A stretch of DNA of 64,000 nt from Clarkia xantiana subsp. parviflora (taxonomy: Eukaryota > Streptophyta > Magnoliopsida > Myrtales > Onagraceae), in contig JAPTYO010000005.1 in assembly GCA_036873135.1 (NCBI GenBank), positions 9,712,166 through 9,776,165 on the forward strand, read 5' to 3'. The notes beneath the pieces were generated by a model. The model was not told the origin of the DNA. It saw nothing but the letters and a program-made list of their open reading frames with translations, and made no database searches. Positions 43,398 to 55,907 of this stretch are shown here, in pieces. Every line of letters begins with the position of its first letter. Positions within the stretch are counted from its first letter, which is position 1. Position numbers and translations under genes: made by a program.

Positions 43398-45048
43398 TAT
43401 ATATATATAACTATCAATATATTTAATTATTTAATAGTGTTAAAGATACTATTGATAGATTTAGTTTCCTAAAAGATTGAGAAAATATATTGTCGGTATA
43501 TATGTTTCCCTATTTAAGATATTAAAAATAAATAAAATATATTTATATATATATATAGCCGAATTTTACATATATATATATATTTGATTGATTTAGTCTT
43601 AAAGATAGAATCTCGACAATAAATATATATATGTTATACTATTGGCCAATATATATATATATTTAATATTAGAAATTATTTTATATAGTTAATGTTACTT
43701 GGTGGCTAAGTTAAACATTTAGTGGACTTCAAAACCCTACTTAGGCCACAAGTAGAGATTTCAGCCTAACCCTTTTGGTTTTAATTATTAGGCCGGTCCA
43801 ATATGTCAAGCCGGGACGAATTGAACCAAACCGGGTTTTCTCAATCGGTTCGACCTAATCGGGCCAGGTTGGACCGGAGTAACTAAGTGGATCTAACCGA
43901 ACCAGTTTTGTGTGTTGAAACGAACCAAACCCTATTTTTAATTGGACCGGTTTGGACCGAACCAGATTTTGAAATTAAAACCGAACCGGATTTCACATCG
44001 GACTGGACCCGAACCGGAATTTCTGGACCGAACCGATCCAAACCGGACCGAAATTGACTGATCTGAACTGAATTTTCAAAACCGAATTCATGTCAATTAA
44101 AATAGGGAGGTCAAGTTTTAAAATCCAAATGTTTTGAACCTTAAAATGGCCTAAACAGTGCCCAAGGGTTGATAACATTTATGCCTTGTTTCGAGATCTC
44201 GGAGATACATGTTTTTTGGACTGGATTAGTTAGTGGGCTGAATTGCTGTTGTTTATTATTCAATATATATTTATGCATGATTAGAACTGTTGTATCGACT
44301 GAGTCAAGCTAGCAGGATATTACATGTTGGGGGCAGAGCCCTGGTTAAATATATGTAATGCGCACTAGGATATACATGCTGTGATGGTTGGAAATGCCTA
44401 GGATTCATGTCTAGAATGTTGCGTAATTGAATATAAGCATGAATTGCAAATCAGCCCCTAATGTTTAAAATTATTTTAAAATCGAAAACCAGTCGCCAAA
44501 TATATATGATTGATGTGGAAGTTTCATGTTTAACACGTATGCTAGAATGTTGAGGATGTCGTCGCATTTGATAATTTACTTCGAAGTAGAATTATATATG
44601 AAAGCATGAGTTCCTCGGAACATAAGACGCATGACGCGTATGAATGAGTGTGGTTTGTGTGATGAATGTTACTGGCGTATGATAATTTACATGGATTGTA
44701 GAATTATATATGCATAAGTGAATTCATAGGAATATTTTTTTTTCTAAAATAAAAAGGGCCTTGGGAAAGCCAAGATCGGGTATGCTTGTTTTAAAATCCC
44801 CGTTCCGGTAATTTGCGATTAAAACCGTTTTAAAAGACTGATATATTGGATAGAAAATGACGATAATATGAACTCTTTCATAGCCATCATCCATTGGTTT
44901 ACTGGTGGTCGGTTGGTTTAGATGATTGAAGAATCATTATTTGTCGGATTCCATCTTAATAGATATTTGATGTATGCAATTCTTTCTCAAATTGTTATTG
45001 TATCCCTGATTTTGCGTGATTATCAAAGTGTTAGTTTTCATGGCTGGG
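43398..45048 (+). other. C2 leader, second part
   Basis: Non-coding leader rich in AT runs and CCGGTTCGGTCCGGT-like segments; the homologous C4 region lies at 28700-26439 and 21799-21346. No gene. Confidence 0.7.
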
Positions 45049-45399
45049 TCGGTTCGCTTCTACTAGCCTCGCAATCTAGATGGCATGCACTATGATGCAT
45101 GGAGTGAATATGTAAGAGAACACCTTTTCGCTAAATGTATACACAAGTTTATTGATGCGAATAAGGGCAGAACATTGGTTAATGAGCAAGGCGTCCTTAC
45201 ATATCCTAATAAGTTGAGGAGCCTTGACGATCAGAGAGCTTGCAAGGTGATACTGGCAGCCTTGGACATAAAGGTTGCAGAGGACTTCAAACTCAATTTT
45301 GGTGTGCCATTAAACTCCGCTTCGGTGGAGGTAGGGCAGCCAAAGCCAGAAGAGTGTTGTTTGAGTATGTTGCCCTTATTTCCCAAGATTCAGGCGTAA
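45049..45399 (+). pseudogene. C2 gag N-terminal remnant
   Basis: The first ATG of this open frame is at 45085. NLDGMHYDAWSEYVREHLFA resembles the start of copia gag proteins (L-x-G-x-N-Y-x-x-W). After about 110 codons the similarity stops at a TAA (45397-45399). Capsid, zinc knuckle, protease and integrase do not follow. Confidence 0.5.
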
Positions 45400-47135
45400 A
45401 ACCCACATCAAATCTTACGAATGAGAGATCAAATTTGAGAAAGATACTCAGTTTTGCTTATTAAGATTAATCGACTCGGTTAAGAACGAGATCGATCCGA
45501 AATGTAAAAAAACCAAAGTAATAAGGCTATTTGAAATGGCCGAAGCAAACAAATCCACCCATCTTATCCTACACCTAATTATTTGAGTAAAATCATAATG
45601 CCTTTAAAATCCATTGATCGTGTAGTTCTAAGAATGAACCAGTTATAAATCTTACTTTATTGAAATAATTAATAATAATAATCATGTACGAAACCGATTG
45701 GATTAAATTAAATTAAATTAAGAAATGAAACGATTTAACCAAGGGTTAAAGCTTCGGTAAATAACGCAATGCGCGAGTGGACCTCGAAACACGGAACACA
45801 TCATTTCAAAATACGATTTTAATAATGAAGTGTTTAAGTGATGAAGTGCTGAATTTTCGTTTGCATTTCTTCGGAAATAGCTTATTGATAAAGTTTACAT
45901 CGGTAAGAAGTATGCTTCATAAGCTACAACGTCCTTGTAAAAGCATCAACCGACGCATAGGGTGAAAACCCAAATGCTCAGTTCAGAGATGGATTAAAAT
46001 CTCCGAGATAAGTTTGCAAACGAAGAAGGATGAAGTCAGATAAACGATTTTCCTTCAATACGCCTTGAACGATAAGTCAGGCTAGGCATTCAAATCCAAT
46101 GACACACTTCAAGAAGCATAGTTCATAAACATACTGTTAGAGTCAATCTATCAGTCGTTCCTTATGGGATGAAGAGAGATAATTCACAAATATATAAAAC
46201 TGTGTTCCAATGAAATCGGTAAGACACGTCTCCATATGAGCTAAAGAGTGATAATGAGTAAAATCATATCATCATGCGATATTAAATTGCGCACTAAAAA
46301 CATATATAGGACAAGAGTACGTCACCTACTCTTAGAAAATATCTGTTTAAAGCTTTTGAAAATTGTGTCGTGGTCGAACGTGAGACATCACATCACTTGA
46401 GGACGAATTTCCATGCATGGTAAGTTTCAAAATGATGTAGTCCATATCAAACCAGAGTAGTAACGCTGACAATCAGTACCCACTTAATTCGAGTGTGATA
46501 GATTTGAACCGGCAACTTAGGTGAATGACATGGTTAATGATAATGGAAACACTTTCATAGTAAATCCAGTGGGAGGAATAAACCCTACCACATGAAATCA
46601 CTGTTGCCGCAGAGACGAATCAATTAGAACCTGATAGTCATATTGCTGAACCAGGAATGCCGCAAGTGCCTAGACTACCCATTGTTCCCAGTGGGAGTGA
46701 CCCATTGTTTCCAGTGGGAGTGATCATACCAACTTGGATCCAGGTCCTAGTGATCAAGGAATTTATCTAGGAAATAAAAGAGAACAAGAGGTCGTCCAAG
46801 GAAAGTTGTAGGTCAAGGTTTTAAGCACTGCTCTTGTTCCCAATGGAAGTGATGCAACGATAAGAGGCATTATTCCGAGTGGTAGAAACGTTCAGACTCA
46901 AAATGGGATTAACAAGCGTAGACGAATGTCAAAGGCATCAAACCCATTGATTAGGGTGATAATCTTGCTCTAACAACTGCTAGTGAGCATTGGAAAGACC
47001 CAGAGTGGAGAAATGGAGGAAAACAATAAAAGAGAGAGATCGCCTAAATGAAAGCCATTATAGTCTGTAGTTGATTTACCTGCTAACCACAGGGGCACAA
47101 GGATAAGGTGAGTCCAGAAAGAAGGCTCACCACTG
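45400..47135 (+). other. Deleted/degenerate C2 interior
   Basis: No open frame of note. Around 46660-46740 the translation PRLPIVPSGSDP recalls the integrase-RT linker, so a deletion has removed most of gag, protease and integrase before this point. Confidence 0.45.
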
Positions 47136-48527
47136 ATGGAAAAGTTCGGACGGTGCGTAACTCGACTTGTTGTGAAAAGGCATACCCAATTTCACGGAGT
47201 TGACTTTGACAAAACATACTCGCTTACCGTGCGTTATACCACAGTACGGGCCATTCTGGCCTTGGTCGCAAGTCTCAATCTCGAGCTGCACCAAATGGAT
47301 GTTAAGACCTCATTTCTCTACGGAAACCTGAATGAAGAGATCTACATGGAGCAACCAGAGGGTTTCATTACTCCTGGTAACGAACGTAAAGTTTGTAAGC
47401 TCCAAAAGTCCATCTACGGTCTTAAACAGTCGTCTCGACAGTTGTACCGCAGATTCCACGAGGAAATCGTAGGAAACGGATTCGAGAACCTTCACGAGGA
47501 TCCGTGCGTCTATTATAAGACCTTCGGGTCTAAGTATCTCATCTTAACCTTATATGTGGACGACATACTCATTTCCGCAAACGACGAGAGGTTTATGAAC
47601 ATGTCAAAGTCATGGTTGGCTTCTGTATTTGAGATGAAAGACATGGGAGAAGCCACGTACATCTTAGGCATTAAAATTGCTAGAGAACGGGCTACCCGGA
47701 TATTATGTCTGTCTCAAGAAGCCTATATCAACAAACTGTTGAAAAGGTTCAGATTACAGGATGCCAAACCCGTGGATACGCCGGTGGTGTTTGGGTGCGC
47801 GCTGTCAAAACGTGACGGCCCCAAGAACCTGGCAGAGCAAGAACAGATGAATGGTGCAGAGTATTTAAGCATGGTCGGTAGTTTGATGTACGCCATGCAA
47901 TGCACCTGTCCGAGTATCTGTTACGCCGTGGGCCTAGTAGCACATTTCCATTCAGATCCTGGCTGTCAACATTTAAAGGCTGTAAAACGAATGATTCATT
48001 ATCTGAAAGGTACTTCCGACTACGCACTGTGCTATGATGGCGGGAAGTTAGAATTGACCGGTTAAAGTGACGTCGACCATGATGGAAATCCGGATGATTG
48101 TAAGTCCACCACAGGAGGAGTGTTTCTCCTTGCTAATATCGCCATTTCATGGACGAGCAAGAAGAAAACCCGTGTCGCGCTGTCCACGATCGAATCAGAA
48201 TTCGTAGCTCTCTCCAAGAACGCATAGGAAGCGGTCTGGCTGAAAAGGCTTCTTACTGCGCTGCTTGATAGTGACGTTGGGAGTAAACCCGTGAAGGTTT
48301 TCTCTGACAGTCAGGCAGCCGTTGCGGCAGTAAAGAATCCGAAGTACCATAGTAGGACTAAACACATTGATGTGAAATATTTTTATGCTAAATCTATGGT
48401 AGAAGACAATATAATCACTATGGAATACTTGTCCACTGATAACATGATTGCGAACCCATTAACTAAACCGCTACGCAAGGAGATATTCGAAAAGCATGTA
48501 AAACTGCATAGATTGCGTAGGGTTTAG
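47136..48527 (+). pseudogene. C2 copia RT and RNase H, two in-frame stops
   Basis: One frame runs through the whole segment, broken by TAA at 48063-48065 (within the first RNase H motif, where C1 has YSDADH) and TAG at 48225-48227. RT shows HQMDVKTSFLYGNLNEEIYM, KSIYGLKQSSRQ and the catalytic LYVDDILIS (about 47557). RNase H shows STIESEFVALS and FSDSQAAVA, ending LTKPLRKEIFEKHVK. The start of RT is intact from LVVKRHTQFHGVDFD. Confidence 0.92.
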
Positions 48528-49642
48528 AAGTGGCGTGTATCTGTGATAACATTTTGATATTTGAGAGTTACATTTTTTAAACGAAAGAATTGCAATTGAG
48601 TAAATGATCTATCGACGTCATAATTTTTTAATACATCAGATTTACGGTCTAAAAATTAAGTCGTAGGAGGACGCAATCCTCTGCCAAAACTATGTCGAAT
48701 GTGGGCCTTACCTCGTCACACAGGTACGGTCGTCTTGCGGTGGAGGGAGGTCTCTACCAAGAAAGATTGGCTAAGAATCAGGGGGATAAACTTGATTACG
48801 CAGGACGATTATATAGTCTTGAAGTAACTCGACATGATCTTCGTTTTTCAAATCGCCGTGATGAACTTCGTTCATCATTAATCCACATTCTGGGCCAGAT
48901 GAGAATCTGCGATAGCATGATTGACATATCCCATTCCTGTCAACCTAACGACGCGTGCTTCATACAAGCGTGCCATGTTCGACCACGGGGTCACAACTCG
49001 GTTGTGCTAGATAAGAATCATCGTGATTCTAGCGGGCACAAACTTCTTCACCTCGAACGTGTGATTGATAACGGGAGCCTTATGAAGAGGCACCCAAAGT
49101 ATCCTCATGGACTCGAAACTCATATCTAAGGTCAGGCTCAATGTTCGCTTCCCTGCGTACGAGTGTAGTGCTGAACAAACAGGCCCAGTGACCACATCTT
49201 TGAAAACAAGTTGGGTTTGACTAAGGATATGAGCGATGGGGATGGTCAAGTTCACCTATAATTCACCGACTCTTGTATTCACAATGGTGGCCACCAACCA
49301 GATATTAGTTGAAGGTTGTGAATACTTGTACGGATGCCTGGGAGAAGTGTTCCAATGTGAAAACTAGGCAAATGGAGAATTATCATTTGACCTAGGATAC
49401 AGTGCGACACTATATAAATGTTGTTTATAACAAGTTGATTGGAGAAAAGGAAATCAACGTTATGCGGGCGCTACAGTACTCCTAAGAGATGAGTAGCACG
49501 ATGCCCGTCGTGTCCGCCGGTCGCTCGGCAAACCTCGTATGAACTATTCGGAAGCAAGGACGAGATCGAAGGAGTGAAATGTTGATGCAGACTTGGACGA
49601 CAATACATTAACAGGCACCCTCCCATTCCGGCGAGTGGGAGC
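48528..49642 (+). other. Conserved non-coding tail of the C family (C2 copy)
   Basis: Aligns with 19753-20776 and 24715-25848. In C2 a 145-codon frame (48692-49129) happens to be open, but the corresponding frames in C1 and C3 contain stops. A purine-rich GAGTGGGAGC just before the LTR is the likely polypurine tract. Confidence 0.6.
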
Positions 49643-50235
49643 TGTAAGCATAAGGCGATAGGCGCCGTAATTGGAAGCCCATTATATGTATATGTTACCT
49701 AAATTAATTGGGTATATGTCACATTAGGACATTGGGACAGACCCAATCCCAATTGACATGAGAGGCCCAAAATTGGGCCTCCCTATACATGTGGCCAGCC
49801 GAAATATTAGTGAGGGGTGAAGTGGACTTTTGTCCACTTTACTTCTCCTATATATATATGTGGTGTTAGAGGTTTTATGAGGTTAATCCTTAATCTTTCC
49901 TTGGAGTGTTTTAGAGAGAAAAACCCTCATCCCATAAACACCACACTTGGGCCGAACCTACCACATACACCAAGGGCGTGCCAATTTGCCTTCGAGCAAA
50001 CACTCCGGAGATCCGTCCCCTGCCAAGAATCGATCTGAGGCTTTGCTGTGGAGAATATATCGCGTAGGTCTCCCTTCACAAGAACCTTTACGAGTGCCGA
50101 CAGGAGGATCGTGAACTCCCTTCTGTAAGGATCTTGGGACTACGGACTACTGTTGAGGTATGTACGAATCTTCCGCTACGTAATATCGATTACTAGCATG
50201 TACTCCTTATAATGATTACTCCTTATAATCTAACA
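49643..50235 (+). repeat. 3' LTR of C2
   Basis: 593 bp, TGTAAGCATAAGG...AATCTAACA. Confidence 0.92.
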
Positions 50236-50530
50236 TCGCGGGGTCACTCTTTTATTTGTAGCCATTTGGAGGTTGGCTGTGGCCCTTTCACTTATTTCCC
50301 GCTTTTGATGTTGCGGGAGCGCTCTTTCTCTGTAGCCATTTGAAAGGTGGTTGTGGCTCTTTCTTTGTTGTCGTTTTAGAGACCACCGTGACCCTTTTTA
50401 TTCTTAGTTGATTTAGGGAAAACTGCAATCCTTTTTTTTTCTTCATGCTCTCACAATATTTGTATGAACACTCTCTTTATTTTTCTGTAGTCGATTAAAG
50501 GGCGGCTGTGACCCTACAGATAAATTAGGT
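50236..50530. repeat. Degenerate 80-85 bp tandem repeats, right part
   Basis: Continues the GTAGCCATTTGGAGGTTGGC array interrupted by C2 at 38093. Confidence 0.78.
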
Positions 50531-51780
50531 TTTTTTTTTACAGCTCACCTTTTGCCATGACTTCCCATGCAGATTTTCAATCATGCCCCCTCCTTAACTT
50601 TTTCCTAAGTCACCTTTACAGGTTTTCAACCTAGCATAATTTCTTTTTTCTTTTTTTCTGTTTTTTTTTAAGAAAATTTACCGAAAATAATCAACAATAA
50701 TAATTTACATGCCCCTGATGGAAGTTTGGGAATCTAATTCAAAACATCTTTTAGAGAAGTGACTCAGTTGATTTAGTCAAAATACGTCGGTCTTGTTGAT
50801 GTCTTGGTTGGACCCTACGACAAATGGATGATATAGACAATAATGTCTTCTTGTATCGGCTTCTCTAGTGTCCTGGCCATTTCTCAATCTCAGATGGGGA
50901 TGCCCCATGAAGAGCACCTATCGGGTTAGGCTCATCGCACACTGGATGAATGGTCTGGTTGATGAACACACATGGATGTTGTTGAGTTGGGCACAGTAAG
51001 TTGCGGGTGGTAAATTGGGCATAGATATGCCCGAGGTATCTGTGACAAATTCGGCAGCTGACACAAGAATGGTCGGCTGACAAAGGGGCCGTGCACGAGA
51101 TTTGCTCTTCAGGGGCCTTGATTTGGATGATTATCCGAGCTGCACAATGAGTAAGGAAAAACTCAAATTTCAGGGAAAAAATGGATCACAACTTCTCTTA
51201 CATGGGTGCTCGACATCTTTAATGGAAATTTGCTGCATATGTGAATGGACCTGCTGCATTTTCCGACTATTTTGCTCCATCTGGCAGACACAACTTGTGT
51301 GTAGGACACCTGCCGAAAGGCACCTGAAAACACCAAATCTGGATATTAGTATAAAGAATAAAATAAATCATGCATGATTTTTTGAAAAACTTCTAATGTC
51401 ATTCCTTACATAATTTTAATTACTTTTTTTAAAAAATAATCAAAATATATGATCTAAGGTGTTTTGTACCATCATGGAGTTTACTAATTCGCAGGCTCGA
51501 ACGCAGGATAGATGCTGAAAACAATTTTTTTTCTCAAAAAGATTTACTCGTCCTTTGTTTAAACTCGAATAGTCGCACTCAACTAAAAAGTTAAACTATT
51601 TTTTTTCAAAAATTAGAATCTGATCTCCCATTGTTTAAACGCTTGCTCATGCTAATGTTGAAATGACGATCTTGTCGAAAAAGTGTAATACACCTTAGAT
51701 AAAAACGAATGACACTTTGGTTTTTTTTTATATGCTCATGCATGCTCGAAAGTCAAAGTTCTATTTTTAAGAAACTTATA
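50531..51780. other. AT-rich spacer, no supported gene
   Basis: Only short frames (for example 51102-51377) without motifs. Confidence 0.5.
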
Positions 51781-52158
51781 ACTTACAACCAGTTTACCCG
51801 AATAATGCATATGTAATGCATATTTTGAAATAAAATTTTCAGGTGGATTTTTTTTTTTAATAATGCAAATGCGATGCATGTGTGAATTTGAAAGCTCTAT
51901 AGCTTAAAAAAATTTACAATTTACCTGAAATGTTTTTTTTATAAAAAAATAATGCATATTGAATGCATGCTTAAAAAAATCAGGCAAAAGGTTTTTGAAA
52001 ATGATGCATATGCGATTCATGCTTGAATTTAAAAGCTCTAAATGCCAAAAAGGAATTACAATTTTTCCTAATTTTAAAAAAAATGATGCACACTGAATGC
52101 ACTAACAGAATTTACAACTTACATGAAAAGTTTAAAAAAAAAAAATGCGTATGAAACA
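51781..52158. repeat. Degenerate AATGCATATG-type repeats, left of D
   Basis: Repeats of AATGCATATG...ATGCATG with poly-T and AATTTACCTGAAA spacers; the array continues after D at 62295. Confidence 0.65.
52154..52158. repeat. Left TSD AAACA of element D
   Basis: Repeated at 62295-62299. Confidence 0.9.
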
Positions 52159-52768
52159 TGTTAGATATCTATCCAATTCGGGTTCGTATTTACATTTCGG
52201 GCCTCGTAAAATACCCCAAGAACCGTAAAAGAACTCTTTCGCGGACACCCAAGTCTAAAACGGTCCGGGATACGCGCAGTACCCGGACCGGAGGACTTCC
52301 GGATTACCGATTTTCTTCGTACGCTCACCCCGATTATTTTGCCAAGTGCGAGAAGTCGGTGCATGCATAGTCCACCTTGATGACGGTATACGTCTTCCTT
52401 CGTACCGACATCAAGTAGTTCAGAACTGGGCATGATCCTTAGGTTCCCTATAAATAGGGGCCTAGATCTCCCATTCTAGACAACTCCCTCATTTTGGACT
52501 TTGAGTGCTCTAACTTCTCTCTAAGGCTTTCTCTCTCTACAAATTCTGACTTGAGCGCGGAGAGGGCCCAACTAGCATTCCCCCCCCCCCCCTCTCCCAC
52601 GCTGGTTACTGCCCCTCGTGCAGGATCCGAAGTTCGAGGTCGAGGACTGGAAGATTAGCTCAAGGGTTGTGTTTTATGGATCGCGGCGTTCCCGTCCTTA
52701 AACATACATCCCGAACCCGTTCGTGAAAAAAGAAGCCCGAAGCTACCCAGGTGGAAGCAGACAAAACA
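52159..52768 (+). repeat. 5' LTR of D
   Basis: 610 bp, TGTTAGATATC...GACAAAACA; TATAAATA at 52449. Confidence 0.92.
52449..52456 (+). promoter_or_regulatory. TATA box of the D 5' LTR
   Basis: CCCTATAAATAGGGG; also present in the 3' LTR at 61980. Confidence 0.7.
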
Positions 52769-52770
52769 TT

Positions 52771-52785
52771 TGGCGTCGTCTGAAG
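52771..52785 (+). other. Primer-binding site of D
   Basis: TGGCGTCGTCTGAAG, a variant of the Tat-type PBS, starting two bases after the LTR. Confidence 0.6.
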
Positions 52786-52787
52786 TG

Positions 52788-54714
52788 ATTCGAACAAAAA
52801 GCCGTGCTGCAAGCCATGACAGGAATACGACCAAAGAAGGTGGGTGTAAGCAAGATGAAACCAACGAGAAGTCAACCAGGACCTTCTCATATTCCGGACG
52901 CAGAATCTACGGCTTCATCCATTCCGTCCACAAATGCCCCCCTGCACAATACGGGCCGGAAAATCAAAACAATGCGCCTCCGCAAGAGCAAAGGACGAGG
53001 GTGAATCAGGAATTCCCATCGGGAATGCCAGCTGAGGAAGCACAGCAACAACCAAGGAATGCAACCAACATGCCTACAGTCACACCGGCAATGATGGCGG
53101 CACTTGAAGAACTTCTTGCTCTTAGGGAGATCTTAAGGAGTCAAGGATATGCTGCACCTCCGCCACCACCCCCGCGTGCTAATGAACAAGCTACACCAGC
53201 CAGGGAGGCGTCACATGATGCCAACCAGCAAAAGCCGCAACACCCAGAGGGAGTAGGAGACTCTAAAGATACCTATCGACAGGCTAGGCAGGAGCCAGCA
53301 CGTTCATGCAACCCAAGTGTTGGCATGAAGCAACAACAAGGAGTGAGATGGAAGCAACCTTCTGTGAGCAATTCACAACGCCTACACAAGGGGGATAGCT
53401 TTAAGACAACAAGCCATGCTGACACATGCAACGATGGGTGGAGGAAGCCCGCGTACGACAATGACGTCCCAATCACGGGACTCACGGCTAAGGCCCTAGA
53501 AGAAATAATTGAGAGAAAAATGAAGCAATCGAAGATGAAGGGAATGCATGCCCTAGAAGAGAATGCATCACATCCATTCTCTGATGAACTAGTGCACAGT
53601 CACGTTCCAGATGCCCTGTACAGAATCGGTGGAGAAAAATATATAGGAAAAGGAGATCCAATCGAGCATGTGCAACAAACATGAAGCTTCTCTGCCGGGA
53701 CGAACGGACAACCCGCATCATGTTGCCATGACATTTGCTAATACTCTCGTTGGAACTGCCGCACATTGGTTCTTTTCGCTACCATGCGGAAGCGTTACGT
53801 CATGGGCATATATAAAGGAAAAATTCATTCAAAGATACATGGGAGAGCGCACACTCCTTAAAGGGCCGAACGCGTTGAATGAGGTGACACAACAATACGA
53901 CGAGTCGTTAGCAGATTATTACATCCGCTTCAATCAAAACATCTCAGACATTCAAGGAAACATCACCGAAGGAGAAATCGTGCGCGCCTTCATTGCAAAT
54001 TTAGGCCGAAGAGGATATGCCCTGGCTGAAAAGATGTCAAAGCACCAAGCTGAGACACTTGAAGAACTGGCGGCAAGGGTAAAAGAATTCGTGGATCTGG
54101 ACAGATTCAGAGAGCAACATAAGGCGAAAGTTAGTGCAGCTCGCGCTAAGGAAAATCAAGCAAAACCCCAACAAGGCCCGCAGCAAGCGAGACAATTCCA
54201 GCCCCATAAGAGGCCATATCAGCCAGAATTCCAAAGACCAAAAGAAGTGAACCTGGAAGAATGCGTTCCTTTGAATGCACCACTTTCCGTAATCCTGAAG
54301 AAGATGAAGGAGGATAATATATGGAGGGAGCCAGCAAACTTCCGAAAGGGGCCACTGGGGAAGCAGGACGATAAATGGTGTGAAAACCATGAAGTCTATG
54401 GCCATGAAACAAACAGCTGTGTCAGCTTACGATTTCGTATAAACAACTTCATCCTTAAAGGAGAGCTCAACCAATATGTGGATCAAGGCGACAAGCTCCA
54501 AAAGAAGAACCATGCAGAGCCATCCAGAAAGGGGAATAAGGGAAAGGAGAAGATGAATGAGAACCCTCCACCGCCAAAGCGTGGTGTCATCAACGTAATC
54601 CATGGTGGGCCAGCGGCAGGAGGTAGCTTTTCTAACGCTCGGGATGTCTATGCCTCGCAGCTGCAAGTTCTGCCCAAGTACGGAAGAGGCGACAACCAGA
54701 GAAGGAAGACATAA
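52788..54714 (+). pseudogene. Element D gag
   Basis: The first frame (to 53684) begins near VIRTKSRAASHDRN without an ATG at the expected place, continues through a Pro/Gln-rich head and reaches DPIEHVQ, the start of the capsid. A frameshift near 53675 moves coding to the frame 53668-54714, with FANTLVGTAAHWFFSLPCGS, WAYIKEKFIQRYMGER and YDESLADYYIRFNQN (retrotransposon gag family), a Tat zinc knuckle WCENHEVYGHETNSC and the terminal INVIHGGPAAGG motif. Another frame change near 54680 leads into protease, so gag ends at TAA 54712-54714. Confidence 0.85.
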
Positions 54715-55907
54715 TCATCCCGTTCTCAAATGCACACAAGAGACACATAGTGTATCCCCATGATGATGCTTTGGTCATAACAATGGACATCAATGGATAT
54801 GACGTGCAGAGGATTCTGGTAGATGGTGGAAGTGCTGCAGATTTAGTGCATATAGAAGTGCTCAAGAAGATGGGAAAAACGGAAGCCGATCTCTTGCCGA
54901 GCACGTTTCCGTTGGTTAGTTTCGCAGGAGCGGCAACCTACCCATTGGGCATGATTACACTTCCAGTTATCCTTGGAGAAGGGTGGAAGGCATTGCATAT
55001 AGACGTCACATTTGTGGTGGTGGACAACCTGGGGGCATATAACGGCGTCCTAGGAAGAACAACGATCAACCCACATGACATTGTGCCATCTACAGCTCAT
55101 CAGAAAATGAAGTTCCTAACTCCTCATGGGATTGGAGAAGTGCTAGGTGATCAGACAGCCGCACGAAAGTGTTATGTAAATGCCCTGAGGAAAATGAAAC
55201 AAGTGTCAATTTCCATGATAGGAGTTGGCGCAAAGAGAAAGTTGTTCGCCTCGAACGATGATGATAAAAGGAAGAAGGAAAAGTTATCGCCAAGGTCCGA
55301 ACTTGACAGGATTCTTTGTTCGCCTAAGCAGAGTGTGCTTGATGTCAGACAGGGAGAAGAAGAATCCATCATGTCCTACTTCCGGAGGTTCGCTCAAAAT
55401 GCAACTGCACTGAGAGCAATCAAGAAGGACGCCATCAACGCATTTTTCCTTAATATGAACGCGCCAACATTTTTTCTATTCGGAAGGGAATTTGGATGGC
55501 GTACAACTAAGACAATGGCGTGCCTAAAGGACAAGATGGAGACTGCGATCTCTTGTGAGCGTGAATTGAGATGGGGCACACCTCTAAACGCAAGTATGGA
55601 AGCTCAAACTTCAAGGAAATCAGAAGGCCCAAGTATGGAGTACGCTAACATCTTCACTCCCTTAAACACGGAGGTGGAAGAGGTATACGTCAAGCTTCTG
55701 GAAAACAAGCTTCCAAGACCACTTGAGCCGAAAACCGCCTTCTTAGGCAAGGATATTGAAGATTGGTGCCGATATCACCAAACTGGGGGGCACGATACCA
55801 ATGGTTGTTTGACTTTGAGGATGGAGATTGAAGAATTCATTGTGCATGGAGCCTTGGGAAGCTATGTCGCGAACAACAGTGCCCGTCAGCCGCCAAGATA
55901 TATTTGA
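54660..55907 (+). CDS. Element D chimeric protease - second gag C-terminal half
   Basis: The frame is open from at least 54660 (KEDIIIPFSNAHKRH) to TGA 55905-55907. Residues up to about 5520x code a Tat protease (ILVDGGSAADLVH, GVLGRTTINP, KCYVNALRKM). Where RT should begin there is instead a second gag segment: SVLDVRQGEEESIMSYFRRF (mid-capsid), YANIFTPLNTEVEEVYVKLL and a zinc knuckle WCRYHQTGGHDTNGC. It differs from D's first gag knuckle, so it looks like recombination with another Tat element rather than a duplication. The frame is uninterrupted, so it may be expressed by frameshift from gag. No RT, RNase H or integrase motif is present. Confidence 0.8.
   Translation, partial: AASSAQVRKRRQPEKEDIIIPFSNAHKRHIVYPHDDALVITMDINGYDVQRILVDGGSAADLVHIEVLKKMGKTEADLLPSTFPLVSFAGAATYPLGMITLPVILGEGWKALHIDVTFVVVDNLGAYNGVLGRTTINPHDIVPSTAHQKMKFLTPHGIGEVLGDQTAARKCYVNALRKMKQVSISMIGVGAKRKLFASNDDDKRKKEKLSPRSELDRILCSPKQSVLDVRQGEEESIMSYFRRFAQNATALRAIKKDAINAFFLNMNAPTFFLFGREFGWRTTKTMACLKDKMETAISCERELRWGTPLNASMEAQTSRKSEGPSMEYANIFTPLNTEVEEVYVKLLENKLPRPLEPKTAFLGKDIEDWCRYHQTGGHDTNGCLTLRMEIEEFIVHGALGSYVANNSARQPPRYI

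Larger units (their letters stand above)
38094..50235 (+). mobile_element. Ty1/copia element 'C2' with both LTRs, containing a Helitron
   Basis: 5' LTR 38094-38685, PBS, long leader, gag trace, RT/RNase H, conserved tail and 3' LTR 49643-50235. The flanks TCACG (38089-38093) and TCGCG (50236-50240) form a TSD with one mismatch, and the same repeat array lies on both sides. Most of gag, protease and integrase is gone; pol has stops. A 4.27-kb Helitron interrupts the leader. Confidence 0.9.

Noticed and set aside
48692..49129. 145-codon plus-strand frame after C2 pol
   Set aside because: Homologous sequence in C1 and C3 has stops in this frame; kept only as a note on the conserved tail.
50531..52158. 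Host gene in the AT-rich spacer
   Set aside because: No frame above about 90 codons and no motif; codon-like structure absent.
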